Positions 16,178-21,681 of a DNA stretch of 21,681 nucleotides are shown here, in pieces. Each line of letters begins with the position of its first letter. The stretch's first letter is position 1. The position numbers and the translations under genes are program-made. The DNA comes from JACQFZ01 sp036396275 (GTDB lineage: Bacteria > Pseudomonadota > Gammaproteobacteria > Acidiferrobacterales > Sulfurifustaceae): positions 1 to 21,681 of the forward strand of contig DASWLD010000131.1 of assembly GCA_036396275.1 (NCBI GenBank), written 5' to 3'. The notes below the pieces were generated by a model. That model was not told the origin of the DNA. It ran no database searches and saw only the letters and a program-made list of their open reading frames with translations.

Positions 16178-16603
16178 ATGACCGAAAAACTCGCCACCAA
16201 AAAAATGCTGACACTCGAACTTGCCAAGCAGCTCGCGGCGGCGGCCGAGGCGGAGGCGCTAAAGAACAAATGGACGGTCGTCATCGCGCTTGTCGACGAT
16301 GGCGGCCACCTTGTCTATCTCCAGCGTCTCGACGACACGCAATACGCGAGCGTCGAGATTGCGCGGCGCAAGGCGCAAACCGCGATCGCGTTCAAGCGCC
16401 CGAGTAAGGTTTTCGAAGATGCCACCGGCGCCGGAAAGGTGGCGGTCATGAGTCTGCCGATCATCGCGCTCGAAGGCGGCGTCCCGCTTATCGTCGACGG
16501 CAAGATGATCGGCGCGGTCGGCGTCAGCGGTGTCACCTCGCAGCAAGACGGCGTCGTCGCCAAGGCCGCGGTCGACGCGCTCGTGAAGATCGTCGGCGGT
16601 TAG
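16178..16603 (+). CDS. GlcG/HbpS family heme-binding protein
   Basis: This 141-residue protein spans a single DUF336 domain. Characteristic stretches are VALVDDGGHLVYLQRLDDT-like (residues about 30-50), ARRKAQTAIAFKRPSK, and the C-terminal GGVPLIVDGKMIGAVGVSG. HbpS from Streptomyces binds heme and senses redox state; GlcG belongs to glycolate loci in Escherichia coli with unclear role. There is no signal peptide, so it is cytoplasmic here. It lies 131 bases after the HD-GYP gene and is followed by a hairpin at 16616. No glycolate oxidase gene is in the window, so the glc symbol would be misleading. Confidence 0.88.
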   Translation: MTEKLATKKMLTLELAKQLAAAAEAEALKNKWTVVIALVDDGGHLVYLQRLDDTQYASVEIARRKAQTAIAFKRPSKVFEDATGAGKVAVMSLPIIALEGGVPLIVDGKMIGAVGVSGVTSQQDGVVAKAAVDALVKIVGG

Positions 16604-16615
16604 TCGCGGGTCCGG

Positions 16616-16638
16616 CGTTCGCCTGGATAAGGCGAACG
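16616..16638 (+). terminator. Stem-loop just after the GlcG/HbpS gene
   Basis: CGTTCGCC (16616-16623) and GGCGAACG (16631-16638) form a perfect 8-bp stem with a 7-base loop, starting 13 bases after the stop codon. No T-run follows, so it may stabilise the 3' end rather than terminate on its own. Confidence 0.45.
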
Positions 16639-16723
16639 GCAGTTCATCGCCATGAGAGCGATTCATATCCGCCCGAAGGAGCAACAATCGCGCGACCAAG
16701 AAGGCCGCGGTGGAAGTTAATGA

Positions 16724-16746
16724 CTCCCGGCAAAGCCGGGGGCTTA
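16724..16746. repeat. Hairpin repeat, copy 1
   Basis: A 23-base unit contains the stem CCCGGC-AAA-GCCGGG (16726-16740). It matches the unit at 16985-17007 at 21 of 23 bases in the same orientation. It belongs to a nested repeat cluster filling the spacer before argC. Confidence 0.7.
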
Positions 16747-16783
16747 TTGGGTAAGTGCCTCAAAGGCGCCAGTAACACCGTGA

Positions 16784-16808
16784 GCCGCCTGAAGGCGGCG
16801 GATTTTTT
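16784..16808 (+). terminator. Rho-independent terminator
   Basis: GCCGCC (16784-16789), loop TGAA and GGCGGC (16794-16799) form a 6-bp GC stem followed by GGATTTTTT. It lies about 180 bases downstream of the GlcG/HbpS stop and faces the convergent argC gene. The form is textbook, although it is embedded in the repeat cluster. Confidence 0.6.
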
Positions 16809-16810
16809 CT

Positions 16811-16917
16811 CCTTCCCCCTTGATGGGGGAAGGTTGAGATGGGGGTGAGACGTGAGGGTCCGTGCACACCGTTGACGCTGCACCCCCACCCTCGCCCTCC
16901 CCCTTCCAGGGGGAGGG
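16811..16917. repeat. Inverted pair of 37-bp REP-like palindromes
   Basis: The unit at 16811-16847 and the reverse complement of 16881-16917 match at 28 of 37 bases, separated by 33 bases. Each unit is itself a 9-bp hairpin (CCTTCCCCC/GGGGGAAGG with loop TTGAT; CCCTCCCCC/GGGGGAGGG with loop TTCCA) with a G-rich tail ending GGGGGTG. This doublet layout is that of REP/REPIN elements. The open frames seen across it are translations of repeat DNA, not genes. Confidence 0.75.
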
Positions 16918-16984
16918 AAATATATTTGTAGCGAGCGCCGCCTAGAGCCTGCCCCGCGAAGGTGGGGGTCAAACCTCGGTGAGT

Positions 16985-17007
16985 CTCCCGGCAGAGCCGG
17001 GGGTTTA
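16985..17007. repeat. Hairpin repeat, copy 2
   Basis: This is the second copy of the 23-base unit, with stem CCCGGC-AGA-GCCGGG (16987-17001). It differs from copy 1 at two positions. The two copies bracket the inverted doublet as direct repeats 261 bases apart. Confidence 0.7.
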
Positions 17008-17034
17008 CCTTGAGCTGAATTACCGTCAACGCCG

Positions 17035-17059
17035 AGAGCGCATCGCCGCTCTTTTATTT
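17035..17059 (+). terminator. Weak terminator facing argC
   Basis: AGAGCG (17035-17040) and CGCTCT (17047-17052) form a 6-bp stem followed by TTTATTT on the plus strand. It would stop plus-strand readthrough before argC; the minus-strand reading has no T-run after the stem. Confidence 0.35.
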
Positions 17060-17070
17060 CTCCAATGCGC

Positions 17071-18039
17071 CTAACCGTTGGCAACCTGCTTCGACAAGTC
17101 GAGCTGACCCACTTCCGACAAGCCGAGCATCAGGTTCAAGTTCTGCACCGCCGCGCCGGATGCGCCCTTGCCGAGATTGTCGAATACGGCGGCCAATACC
17201 GCCTGACGGTGCCGGTCGTTCGAAAACACATATAAATTGACGTTGTTCGTTCCGTTCAAGACTTCAGGCTCGAGCGTTTCGATCGATTGCGCCTCGGCAA
17301 GCGGCGCAACACGCACGTATTGCGAACGGTGGTAGGCGGCCGTGAGCGCGGCGTGCAACTCCGCGCCGGTCACCGACTTCGGCAACGCCCACAAGGCGAG
17401 CGGTATTTGCAGCACGATTCCCTGGCGATACTTTCCGTAACTCGGCGTGAAGATCGGCCGTTGATCGAGCCCGCTGTGCAAGCGCATCTCCTCGACATGC
17501 TTGTGTTCGAGTTTCAAGCCGTACCACGAATACGGCGCCCGCTTCGGGTTCATCTTATTTTCGAAAGCCTCGATCAAGCTCTTCCCGCCGCCGGTATACC
17601 CGGAAACCGCGTGTACGCTGATCGGTTGTGCGCGCGGAATCAAACCGTTCTGCACGAGCGGTCGCAACAGCAAGACCACGCCGGTTGGGTAGCAGCCCGG
17701 ATTCGAAACGCGTCCCGCTTCGGCGATGCGCCGCGGTTGTTCCGCGCCCATTTCCGGAAGCCCGTACACCCACGCCGCGCTGACCCGGTGCGCGGAACTG
17801 GCGTCCAGCACTTTCACGCGCGAATTCGTCACCAGCGTTACCGCTTCGCGCGCCGCATCGTCGGGCAGACACAGTATCGCCAGATCGCAATCGTTCAGCG
17901 CCTGCTCGCGGCGTTTGCTGTCCTTGCGGTCTTTGTCGTCGAGGCGAATAAAGTCGATGTCCGTGCGCCCGTGCAGCCGCGCGCGGATTTGCAGGCCGGT
18001 GGTGCCCGCTTCGCCGTCGATAAATACTTTCGGTTTCAT
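17071..18039 (-). CDS. argC: N-acetyl-gamma-glutamyl-phosphate reductase (short type)
   Basis: This 322-residue enzyme reduces N-acetyl-glutamyl phosphate to the semialdehyde with NADPH in arginine biosynthesis. The nucleotide-binding N-terminus reads IDGEAGTTGLQI, the catalytic cysteine is C116 in SNPGCYPTG, and SGYTGGGKS and the histidine-rich EHKHVEEM follow. The DGEAGTTG start, the short length and the NNVNLYVF stretch mark it as the type-2 (ArgC2) form, distinct from the roughly 340-345-residue type. It stands alone, with no other arg genes nearby. It is divergent from the sulfurtransferase gene across a 108-bp gap, and its 3' end abuts the repeat cluster. Confidence 0.95.
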   Translation of the reverse strand: MKPKVFIDGEAGTTGLQIRARLHGRTDIDFIRLDDKDRKDSKRREQALNDCDLAILCLPDDAAREAVTLVTNSRVKVLDASSAHRVSAAWVYGLPEMGAEQPRRIAEAGRVSNPGCYPTGVVLLLRPLVQNGLIPRAQPISVHAVSGYTGGGKSLIEAFENKMNPKRAPYSWYGLKLEHKHVEEMRLHSGLDQRPIFTPSYGKYRQGIVLQIPLALWALPKSVTGAELHAALTAAYHRSQYVRVAPLAEAQSIETLEPEVLNGTNNVNLYVFSNDRHRQAVLAAVFDNLGKGASGAAVQNLNLMLGLSEVGQLDLSKQVANG

Positions 18040-18147
18040 CGCTTTTCACGCACGTCGTCTTTGTACTAATGTTACGCGAAAATTCCCCCGGATCGTATCC
18101 GCGGACGCGCGCTAGGCCGAATGCCGCGTGTGTGTTTCAATTGATCC

Positions 18148-18999
18148 ATGAGTTTCCAAACACTTATTACACCTGAACGACTGGTACCGCATATCAACGA
18201 CCCCGCTTGGCGCATTTTCGACTGCCGGCACGAGCTTTCCGACCCCAACGTCGGCGAACAAGCGTACCGCGAGGCCCACATTCCCGGCGCGCAGTTTCTT
18301 CACGTCGACCGCGATCTTTCGGGCGCGAAAACGGGCGCCAACGGTCGCCATCCCCTCCCCGATCCGGCGGCGTTCGCCGCGCGCTTGGGACGGTGCGGCG
18401 TGTCGAACAACACGCAAGTGGTCGCCTACGACGACGCCGGCGGCATGTACGCGGCGCGCTTGTGGTGGATGCTGCGCTGGCTCGGCCACGACAAGGTCGC
18501 TGTGCTCGATGGCGGTTTGCCCGCGTGGCGGCAGGCCGGCTATGGCGTCACCCGCGACACACCGGAAATCGAACCCGCATCGTTCGAATGGCGCCTGTCC
18601 GATCAGCCGGTCGAGACGGACTACGTCGTGTCGCACTTGCACGATCCGGACGTCTTGCTCCTCGATGCCCGCGGCGCGGATCGCTTCCGCGGCGAGAACG
18701 AAACGATCGATCCGGTCGCCGGCCACATTCCGGGCGCGGTCAGTCGACCGTTTCGCGACAATCTGAACGCCGACGGCCGCTTTCGCTCGCCGCAAGATTT
18801 GCGCAAGGCGTTCGCATCGCTGCTCGGGAAACATCGGATCGACAACGTCGTCGCCTACTGCGGCTCCGGCGTGAGCGCATGCCACAATTTGCTCGCGCTT
18901 ACGCTCGCCGGATTCGATGGCGCCAAGTTGTACCCGGGCTCGTGGAGCGAGTGGTGCAGCGACCCCGGTCGACCGATCGCGACCGGCAGCGACTGTTGA
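18148..18999 (+). CDS. Sulfurtransferase, SseA-like (tandem rhodanese)
   Basis: This 283-residue protein consists of two rhodanese domains, about 1-140 and 155-283, which is the normal layout. The first is catalytically empty, as is usual. The second has C238 in CGSGVSA, the loop type of 3-mercaptopyruvate sulfurtransferases (CGSGVTA) rather than thiosulfate rhodaneses (CRKGVTA). DARGADRFRGENE and the HIPGA motifs (AHIPGAQF, GHIPGAVSRPF) are typical. There is no signal peptide, so it is cytoplasmic. Likely roles are sulfane-sulfur transfer, thiol balance and cyanide detoxification. No Shine-Dalgarno sequence is evident before the ATG. Confidence 0.9.
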   Translation: MSFQTLITPERLVPHINDPAWRIFDCRHELSDPNVGEQAYREAHIPGAQFLHVDRDLSGAKTGANGRHPLPDPAAFAARLGRCGVSNNTQVVAYDDAGGMYAARLWWMLRWLGHDKVAVLDGGLPAWRQAGYGVTRDTPEIEPASFEWRLSDQPVETDYVVSHLHDPDVLLLDARGADRFRGENETIDPVAGHIPGAVSRPFRDNLNADGRFRSPQDLRKAFASLLGKHRIDNVVAYCGSGVSACHNLLALTLAGFDGAKLYPGSWSEWCSDPGRPIATGSDC

Positions 19000-19029
19000 G
19001 AGCGCCATTTCGTTGTGCTTGATCGACGA

Positions 19030-19035
19030 TATAAT
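19030..19035 (+). promoter_or_regulatory. Candidate -10 box before the second methyltransferase
   Basis: A perfect TATAAT lies 32 bases before the TTG start at 19068, in the 68-bp gap after the sulfurtransferase. No clear -35 is seen. Confidence 0.4.
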
Positions 19036-19067
19036 CGCGCCTTCCGAGCCACCTTGCCGTCGGCGCT

Positions 19068-19694
19068 TTGAAACTCAGCACGCAGGAACTGGAGCAACTC
19101 ACCCGCGCGACGCTCGCCCACTACGACCAGCGCGCGGAAGATTTCTGGGAAGGAACTCACGATCACGACGTCAGCGCGAACATCGCGGCGCTGTTGCGGC
19201 ACATCGTCGCCACGCCGCCGTTCAAAATTCTCGATTTCGGCTGCGGACCCGGGCGAGACCTAAAGACCTTTACCGATCTAGGCCATATCGCCGTCGGACT
19301 GGAAGGCGCTGCACGCTTTGTGGAAATGGCGCACGCGTTCAGCGGCTGCGACGTGTGGCGGCAGGATTTTCTTGGGCTCGACTTACCGGATAGCCATTTC
19401 GACGGAATCTTCGCCAACGCCGCCCTGTTCCATGTCCCCGCGCAAGAATTGCCGCGCGTGCTGACCGAGCTGCACGCGACGCTAAAGCCCGGCGGCGTGC
19501 TGTTCAGTTCGAACCCGCGCGGCGACAATAAGGAAGGTTGGAACGGCGGGCGCTACGGCGCCTACCACGATCTCGACGCCTGGCGGCGCTTCGTGTCGGC
19601 GGCCGGCTTCGTTGAACTGACCCACTATTACCGCCCGCCCGGATTGCCGCGCGACCGGCAACCCTGGCTGGCAAGCGTTTGGCGGCGCCAATAG
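19068..19694 (+). CDS. Class I SAM-dependent methyltransferase with TTG start
   Basis: This is a 208-residue protein. Motif I is ILDFGCGPG (54-62), followed by GLEGAARFVEMA as strand 2, NAALFHVPAQELPRVLTELHATLKPGGVLF as the motif IV-VI region, and SNPRGDNKEGW. This is the Methyltransf_11/UbiE-like fold with no fused domain. The start is TTG: an in-frame stop at 19032 leaves no other start codon upstream, and the next in-frame ATG would delete motif I. The conserved N-terminal helix LTRATLAHYDQRAEDFW supports the TTG. Substrate is unknown. It converges with the Mpo1-like gene, 18 bases apart. Confidence 0.85.
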   Translation: MKLSTQELEQLTRATLAHYDQRAEDFWEGTHDHDVSANIAALLRHIVATPPFKILDFGCGPGRDLKTFTDLGHIAVGLEGAARFVEMAHAFSGCDVWRQDFLGLDLPDSHFDGIFANAALFHVPAQELPRVLTELHATLKPGGVLFSSNPRGDNKEGWNGGRYGAYHDLDAWRRFVSAAGFVELTHYYRPPGLPRDRQPWLASVWRRQ

Positions 19695-19712
19695 CCGCGC
19701 GCCGGAGCTTCG

Positions 19713-20048
19713 TTAGAACGTGATCCGCCCGAGCCACATGTCTTTGTACATCACGAAATCGCACGCCAGGCTATAGAACGGATACTTGAACGTCGCGGGC
19801 CTATTCTTCTCGAACGCGAAGTGCCCGACCCACGCGAACGCGTAGCCGGCAACGGGCAGCGCCAGCAGCAGCCAAAAGTTCCCGCTCACGATCGAGGCGA
19901 TCAGCAACGCGATGACCAGGCTCGTGCCGATGAAATGCAGCCGACGGTTCACGCGCGATTTGTGCTGGCTCAGATAAAACGGATAAAACTCGGCGACGCT
20001 CGCATAGTCGCCGCGGTCGATACTCGCTTCTCGGTTCGCCTGCTGCAC
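19713..20048 (-). CDS. Mpo1-like (DUF962) membrane protein
   Basis: This 111-residue protein has two to three hydrophobic segments (about 43-75). Family motifs are FYLSQHKSRVNRRLHFIGT (with H29 and H38) and GHFAFEKNRPATFKYP (with H76 and E80). Yeast Mpo1 is an iron-dependent dioxygenase that removes one carbon from 2-hydroxy fatty acids formed during phytosphingosine breakdown; the histidines that would bind iron are present here. The start is GTG with a near-perfect AGGAGGTGA six bases upstream of it, the best ribosome site in the window. It is followed on the same strand by no further gene and preceded by the GFA protein gene, 73 bases away. Confidence 0.85.
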   Translation of the reverse strand: MQQANREASIDRGDYASVAEFYPFYLSQHKSRVNRRLHFIGTSLVIALLIASIVSGNFWLLLALPVAGYAFAWVGHFAFEKNRPATFKYPFYSLACDFVMYKDMWLGRITF

Positions 20049-20051
20049 GCG

Positions 20052-20060
20052 TCACCTCCT
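20052..20060 (-). promoter_or_regulatory. Strong Shine-Dalgarno site fixing a GTG start
   Basis: On the minus strand the sequence reads AGGAGGTGA then CGC and GTG. The AGGAGG core is six bases before the GTG at 20048, which decides the start of the Mpo1-like protein. Confidence 0.75.
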
Positions 20061-20121
20061 GACGTCAGCGCTAAGGCAGCCAGTATATCGCCTTTGTCCC
20101 GAAGGACCGACGGACGATTTC

Positions 20122-20535
20122 CTAGGAATTCTTCGGACGGTACTGCTGAAACGTCGGTTTGCCATCATTGATGTCAACCCAAGGAAGCTTGTCCCGCAGC
20201 CAGATGTGCGCCTGCGGTACGAGCACGGTCGCATCGTCGAGCGTGACCAGGATCACGTCGATCTCCGCCGGACGCTTCTCGTGGCGATAGGTCATCGACG
20301 TTCCGCAATTCGCGCAGAAGCCGCGCAACACCTGCGCGGACGATCGATACTCCTTCAATCCACCTTTCGTAATTTGGAACCGATCGTTGGCAAACGTGCC
20401 CCACGGCACCATCGGCGCGCCCGCCGCGCGACGGCAGCTTTGGCAGTGGCAATAACAGAGATTGTCGACTTTCCCCGAAACCTGATAACGCACGCCCCCG
20501 CAAAGACATCCGCCCGTGTAATCACTCTCGCTCAC
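20122..20535 (-). CDS. GFA family zinc-binding protein
   Basis: This 137-residue protein is of the glutathione-dependent formaldehyde-activating enzyme (Gfa/CENP-V) fold. Cysteines are arranged as GGCLCGG (C10, C12), CYCHCQSC (C29, C31, C34) and FCANCGTS (C74, C77), the expected two-zinc pattern. Members were proposed to help S-hydroxymethylglutathione formation, but most are uncharacterised. The frame stays open to 20856, but that extension lies antisense across the EamA gene and has no domain; I chose the GTG at 20535, just before SESDYTGG, with a second GTG at 20541 also possible. It lies between the Mpo1-like and EamA genes on the same strand. Confidence 0.85.
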   Translation of the reverse strand: MSESDYTGGCLCGGVRYQVSGKVDNLCYCHCQSCRRAAGAPMVPWGTFANDRFQITKGGLKEYRSSAQVLRGFCANCGTSMTYRHEKRPAEIDVILVTLDDATVLVPQAHIWLRDKLPWVDINDGKPTFQQYRPKNS

Positions 20536-20591
20536 GCTCACACCTCGCTCATGGGGAGTTCGGCTACCCGCGGCCATCGACCGCTCGCTCT

Positions 20592-21464
20592 CTACGGGGC
20601 GCGGGCCGCGCGCGCACCGCGCTGCATCAGTACCAGCGCAATCCCGCCGAGGATGGCGATGGATGAAATCAATAGTCGCAGCGTTATTCGCTCCGACAAC
20701 AGCGCCACGCCGCCGAAGGCGGCGATCACCGGCACCGACAGCTGCACCGTCGCCGCGCGCGTCGCCGTGAGGCCGCGCAGTGCGGCGTACCAGATCGCGT
20801 AGCCCACGCCGGACGCGATCGCGCCCGATGCGACCGCGAGCAGCGCGCCGGACCAACTCGCATGCACGTTCGAAATGAACAACACGCTCGCTACCAATGT
20901 AAACGGCAATGTTCGCGCAAAATTACCCGCCGTCGCGATCAACGGGTTCGCGACGCCGCGGCCGCGCAGCGAATAAACGCCCCACGCAATTCCCGCGACT
21001 GCCATCAGTGCGGTACCGACCGGTGCCGGCGCGGTAAGCCCCGGCGATACCAGATAAACGAGACCCACGACCGCGAGCACGAAACCCGCCCAAGACAGCG
21101 GCGCGAAGTGCTCGCCGCCGCGCAAGCCGACGGTCAACATCGTCAGTTGCACCGCACCGAATAAAATCAGCGCGCCGGTTCCGGCAGTCAGCGACAAGTA
21201 CGCGAACGAAAACGCGATCGCGTAGAGAAACAGCATCGCCGCCGCGATCCAGTCGCTTCGCGCGCGTGTTCGGTCTTTGCGCGTAGCGGAAAGAATCAGC
21301 CACAGCGTCAGCGCACCGGAGGCGAGCCGCAAGGTGGTGAAGCTCGCGGCGTCTATAGCGTCCGCACCCAGCGCCATGCGGCACAACAATGAATTCGCCG
21401 CGAAGGCGATCATTGTGGCCACGGTCAACGCAATGGTCTTCGCGACGGCAGGTTTGTGGGTCAT
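20592..21464 (-). CDS. DMT superfamily transporter (EamA)
   Basis: This 290-residue protein has ten hydrophobic segments in two EamA repeats. The first repeat starts TIALTVATMIAFAANSLLCRMAL with the ASFTTLRLASGAL signature; the second has AGIAWGVYSLRGRG and ends GVALLSERITLRLLISSIAILGGIALVL, all typical of drug/metabolite exporters. I chose the ATG at 21464 because it puts the first helix at the N-terminus; the upstream extension to 21569 is arginine-rich and overlaps the divergent gene. Substrate is unknown; the family exports amino acids, metabolites or drugs. It is divergent from the TPP-enzyme gene, with an 80-bp gap. Confidence 0.9.
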   Translation of the reverse strand: MTHKPAVAKTIALTVATMIAFAANSLLCRMALGADAIDAASFTTLRLASGALTLWLILSATRKDRTRARSDWIAAAMLFLYAIAFSFAYLSLTAGTGALILFGAVQLTMLTVGLRGGEHFAPLSWAGFVLAVVGLVYLVSPGLTAPAPVGTALMAVAGIAWGVYSLRGRGVANPLIATAGNFARTLPFTLVASVLFISNVHASWSGALLAVASGAIASGVGYAIWYAALRGLTATRAATVQLSVPVIAAFGGVALLSERITLRLLISSIAILGGIALVLMQRGARAARAP

Positions 21465-21544
21465 TCTTATCGCCGAGCTTGCCCCGACTATTGTACGGCT
21501 TACCGCCCGGCCGCGCGTGCGCGGACGCGGCGGGAAACGATAGA

Positions 21545-21681
21545 ATGCGCACGATGTCCTCGACCGCACTCCCTCACGCCGGACAACTCGTGGCCGCGAC
21601 GCTCGAAAAACACGGCGTGCGCTTTCTTTTTACGCTGTGCGGCGGCCACATATCGCCGATCCTGGTGGGCTGCAAGGAACG
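21545..21681 (+). CDS. TPP-dependent enzyme, ILVBL/HACL2-like, N-terminus (partial)
   Basis: The first 45 residues are visible before the window ends. The stretch GVRFLFTLCGGHISPILVG, after an AATLEKH helix, is the start of the pyrimidine-binding domain of acetolactate-synthase-type enzymes. The GGHISP form is, from memory, much closer to human ILVBL/HACL2 (FTLVGGHISPLLVAC) than to classical IlvB, which has a GGA-type sequence at this place. Start may be 21545 or the in-frame ATG at 21554; TAGAAT at 21541-21546 overlaps the first, which favours the second. Reaction would be TPP-dependent cleavage or condensation of 2-keto or 2-hydroxy acyl substrates. The catalytic glutamate and the TPP domain are outside the window. 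Confidence 0.75.
   Translation, partial: MRTMSSTALPHAGQLVAATLEKHGVRFLFTLCGGHISPILVGCKE

Noticed and set aside
16760..17084. Minus-strand open frames of 89 and 146 codons after argC
   Set aside because: Their translations (for example LPLEGGGRGWGC) are products of REP-like repeat DNA, not proteins.
20536..20856. N-terminal extension of the GFA protein
   Set aside because: The extension runs antisense through the EamA gene and has no recognisable domain, while GTG 20535 directly precedes the conserved GFA start.
1..21681. CRISPR array, tRNA, prophage or defence island
   Set aside because: No regularly spaced repeats, cloverleaf structures, integrase, transposase, restriction or toxin genes were recognised.

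Overview
The window is about 21.7 kb of high-GC bacterial chromosome, densely packed with genes on both strands. The gene content (DUF3301, LrgAB, short-type ArgC, SseA-like sulfurtransferase, GlcG/HbpS, several GGDEF/EAL/HD-GYP proteins) points to a proteobacterium, most likely a gammaproteobacterium. I cannot name the species. I see no rRNA, tRNA, CRISPR array, phage gene or transposase.

Layout. 1-866: the 3' end of lrgA and complete lrgB. 946-1878: a hotdog-fold protein with the active-site motif of plant acyl-ACP thioesterases. 2126-6075: a signalling operon of a Cache-type sensor histidine kinase, a stand-alone receiver and a receiver-GGDEF-EAL protein. 6105-6240: a candidate MITE-like element with terminal inverted repeats and TA ends. 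6275-7583: a DUF3301 membrane-anchored protein and a SAM methyltransferase. 7604-9870 (minus): a two-gene osmoprotectant ABC importer in which binding protein and permease are fused. 9976-12384 (minus): a membrane-PAS-GGDEF-EAL protein. 12385-12940: a 556-bp gap with a perfect 10-bp stem-loop and no convincing gene.

12941-13981: a MetX-like alpha/beta hydrolase. 14043-14810: a CREST-family (alkaline-ceramidase-like) membrane hydrolase. 14925-16046: a receiver-HD-GYP protein. 16178-16603: a GlcG/HbpS protein. 16604-17070: a repeat-rich spacer with nested hairpins. 17071-18039 (minus): argC. 18148-18999: an SseA-like sulfurtransferase. 19068-19694: a second SAM methyltransferase. 19713-21464 (minus): an Mpo1-like protein, a GFA-type zinc protein and an EamA transporter. 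21545 to the end: the start of a TPP enzyme resembling ILVBL/HACL2.

Two themes link otherwise ordinary genes. The first is cyclic-di-GMP: three turnover proteins lie within 12 kb, two with a receiver and one with a membrane/PAS sensor, and both GGDEF domains lack the arginine of the inhibitory I-site. The second is speculative: the CREST hydrolase, the Mpo1-like protein and the HACL2-like TPP enzyme all have eukaryotic relatives in (phyto)ceramide and 2-hydroxy-fatty-acid breakdown, and a FatA/FatB-like hotdog protein is also present. I found no clearly new defence or mobile system. The most unusual items are the MITE candidate, the repeat cluster, the lipid-related gene set and the atypical 12.4-12.9 kb spacer.
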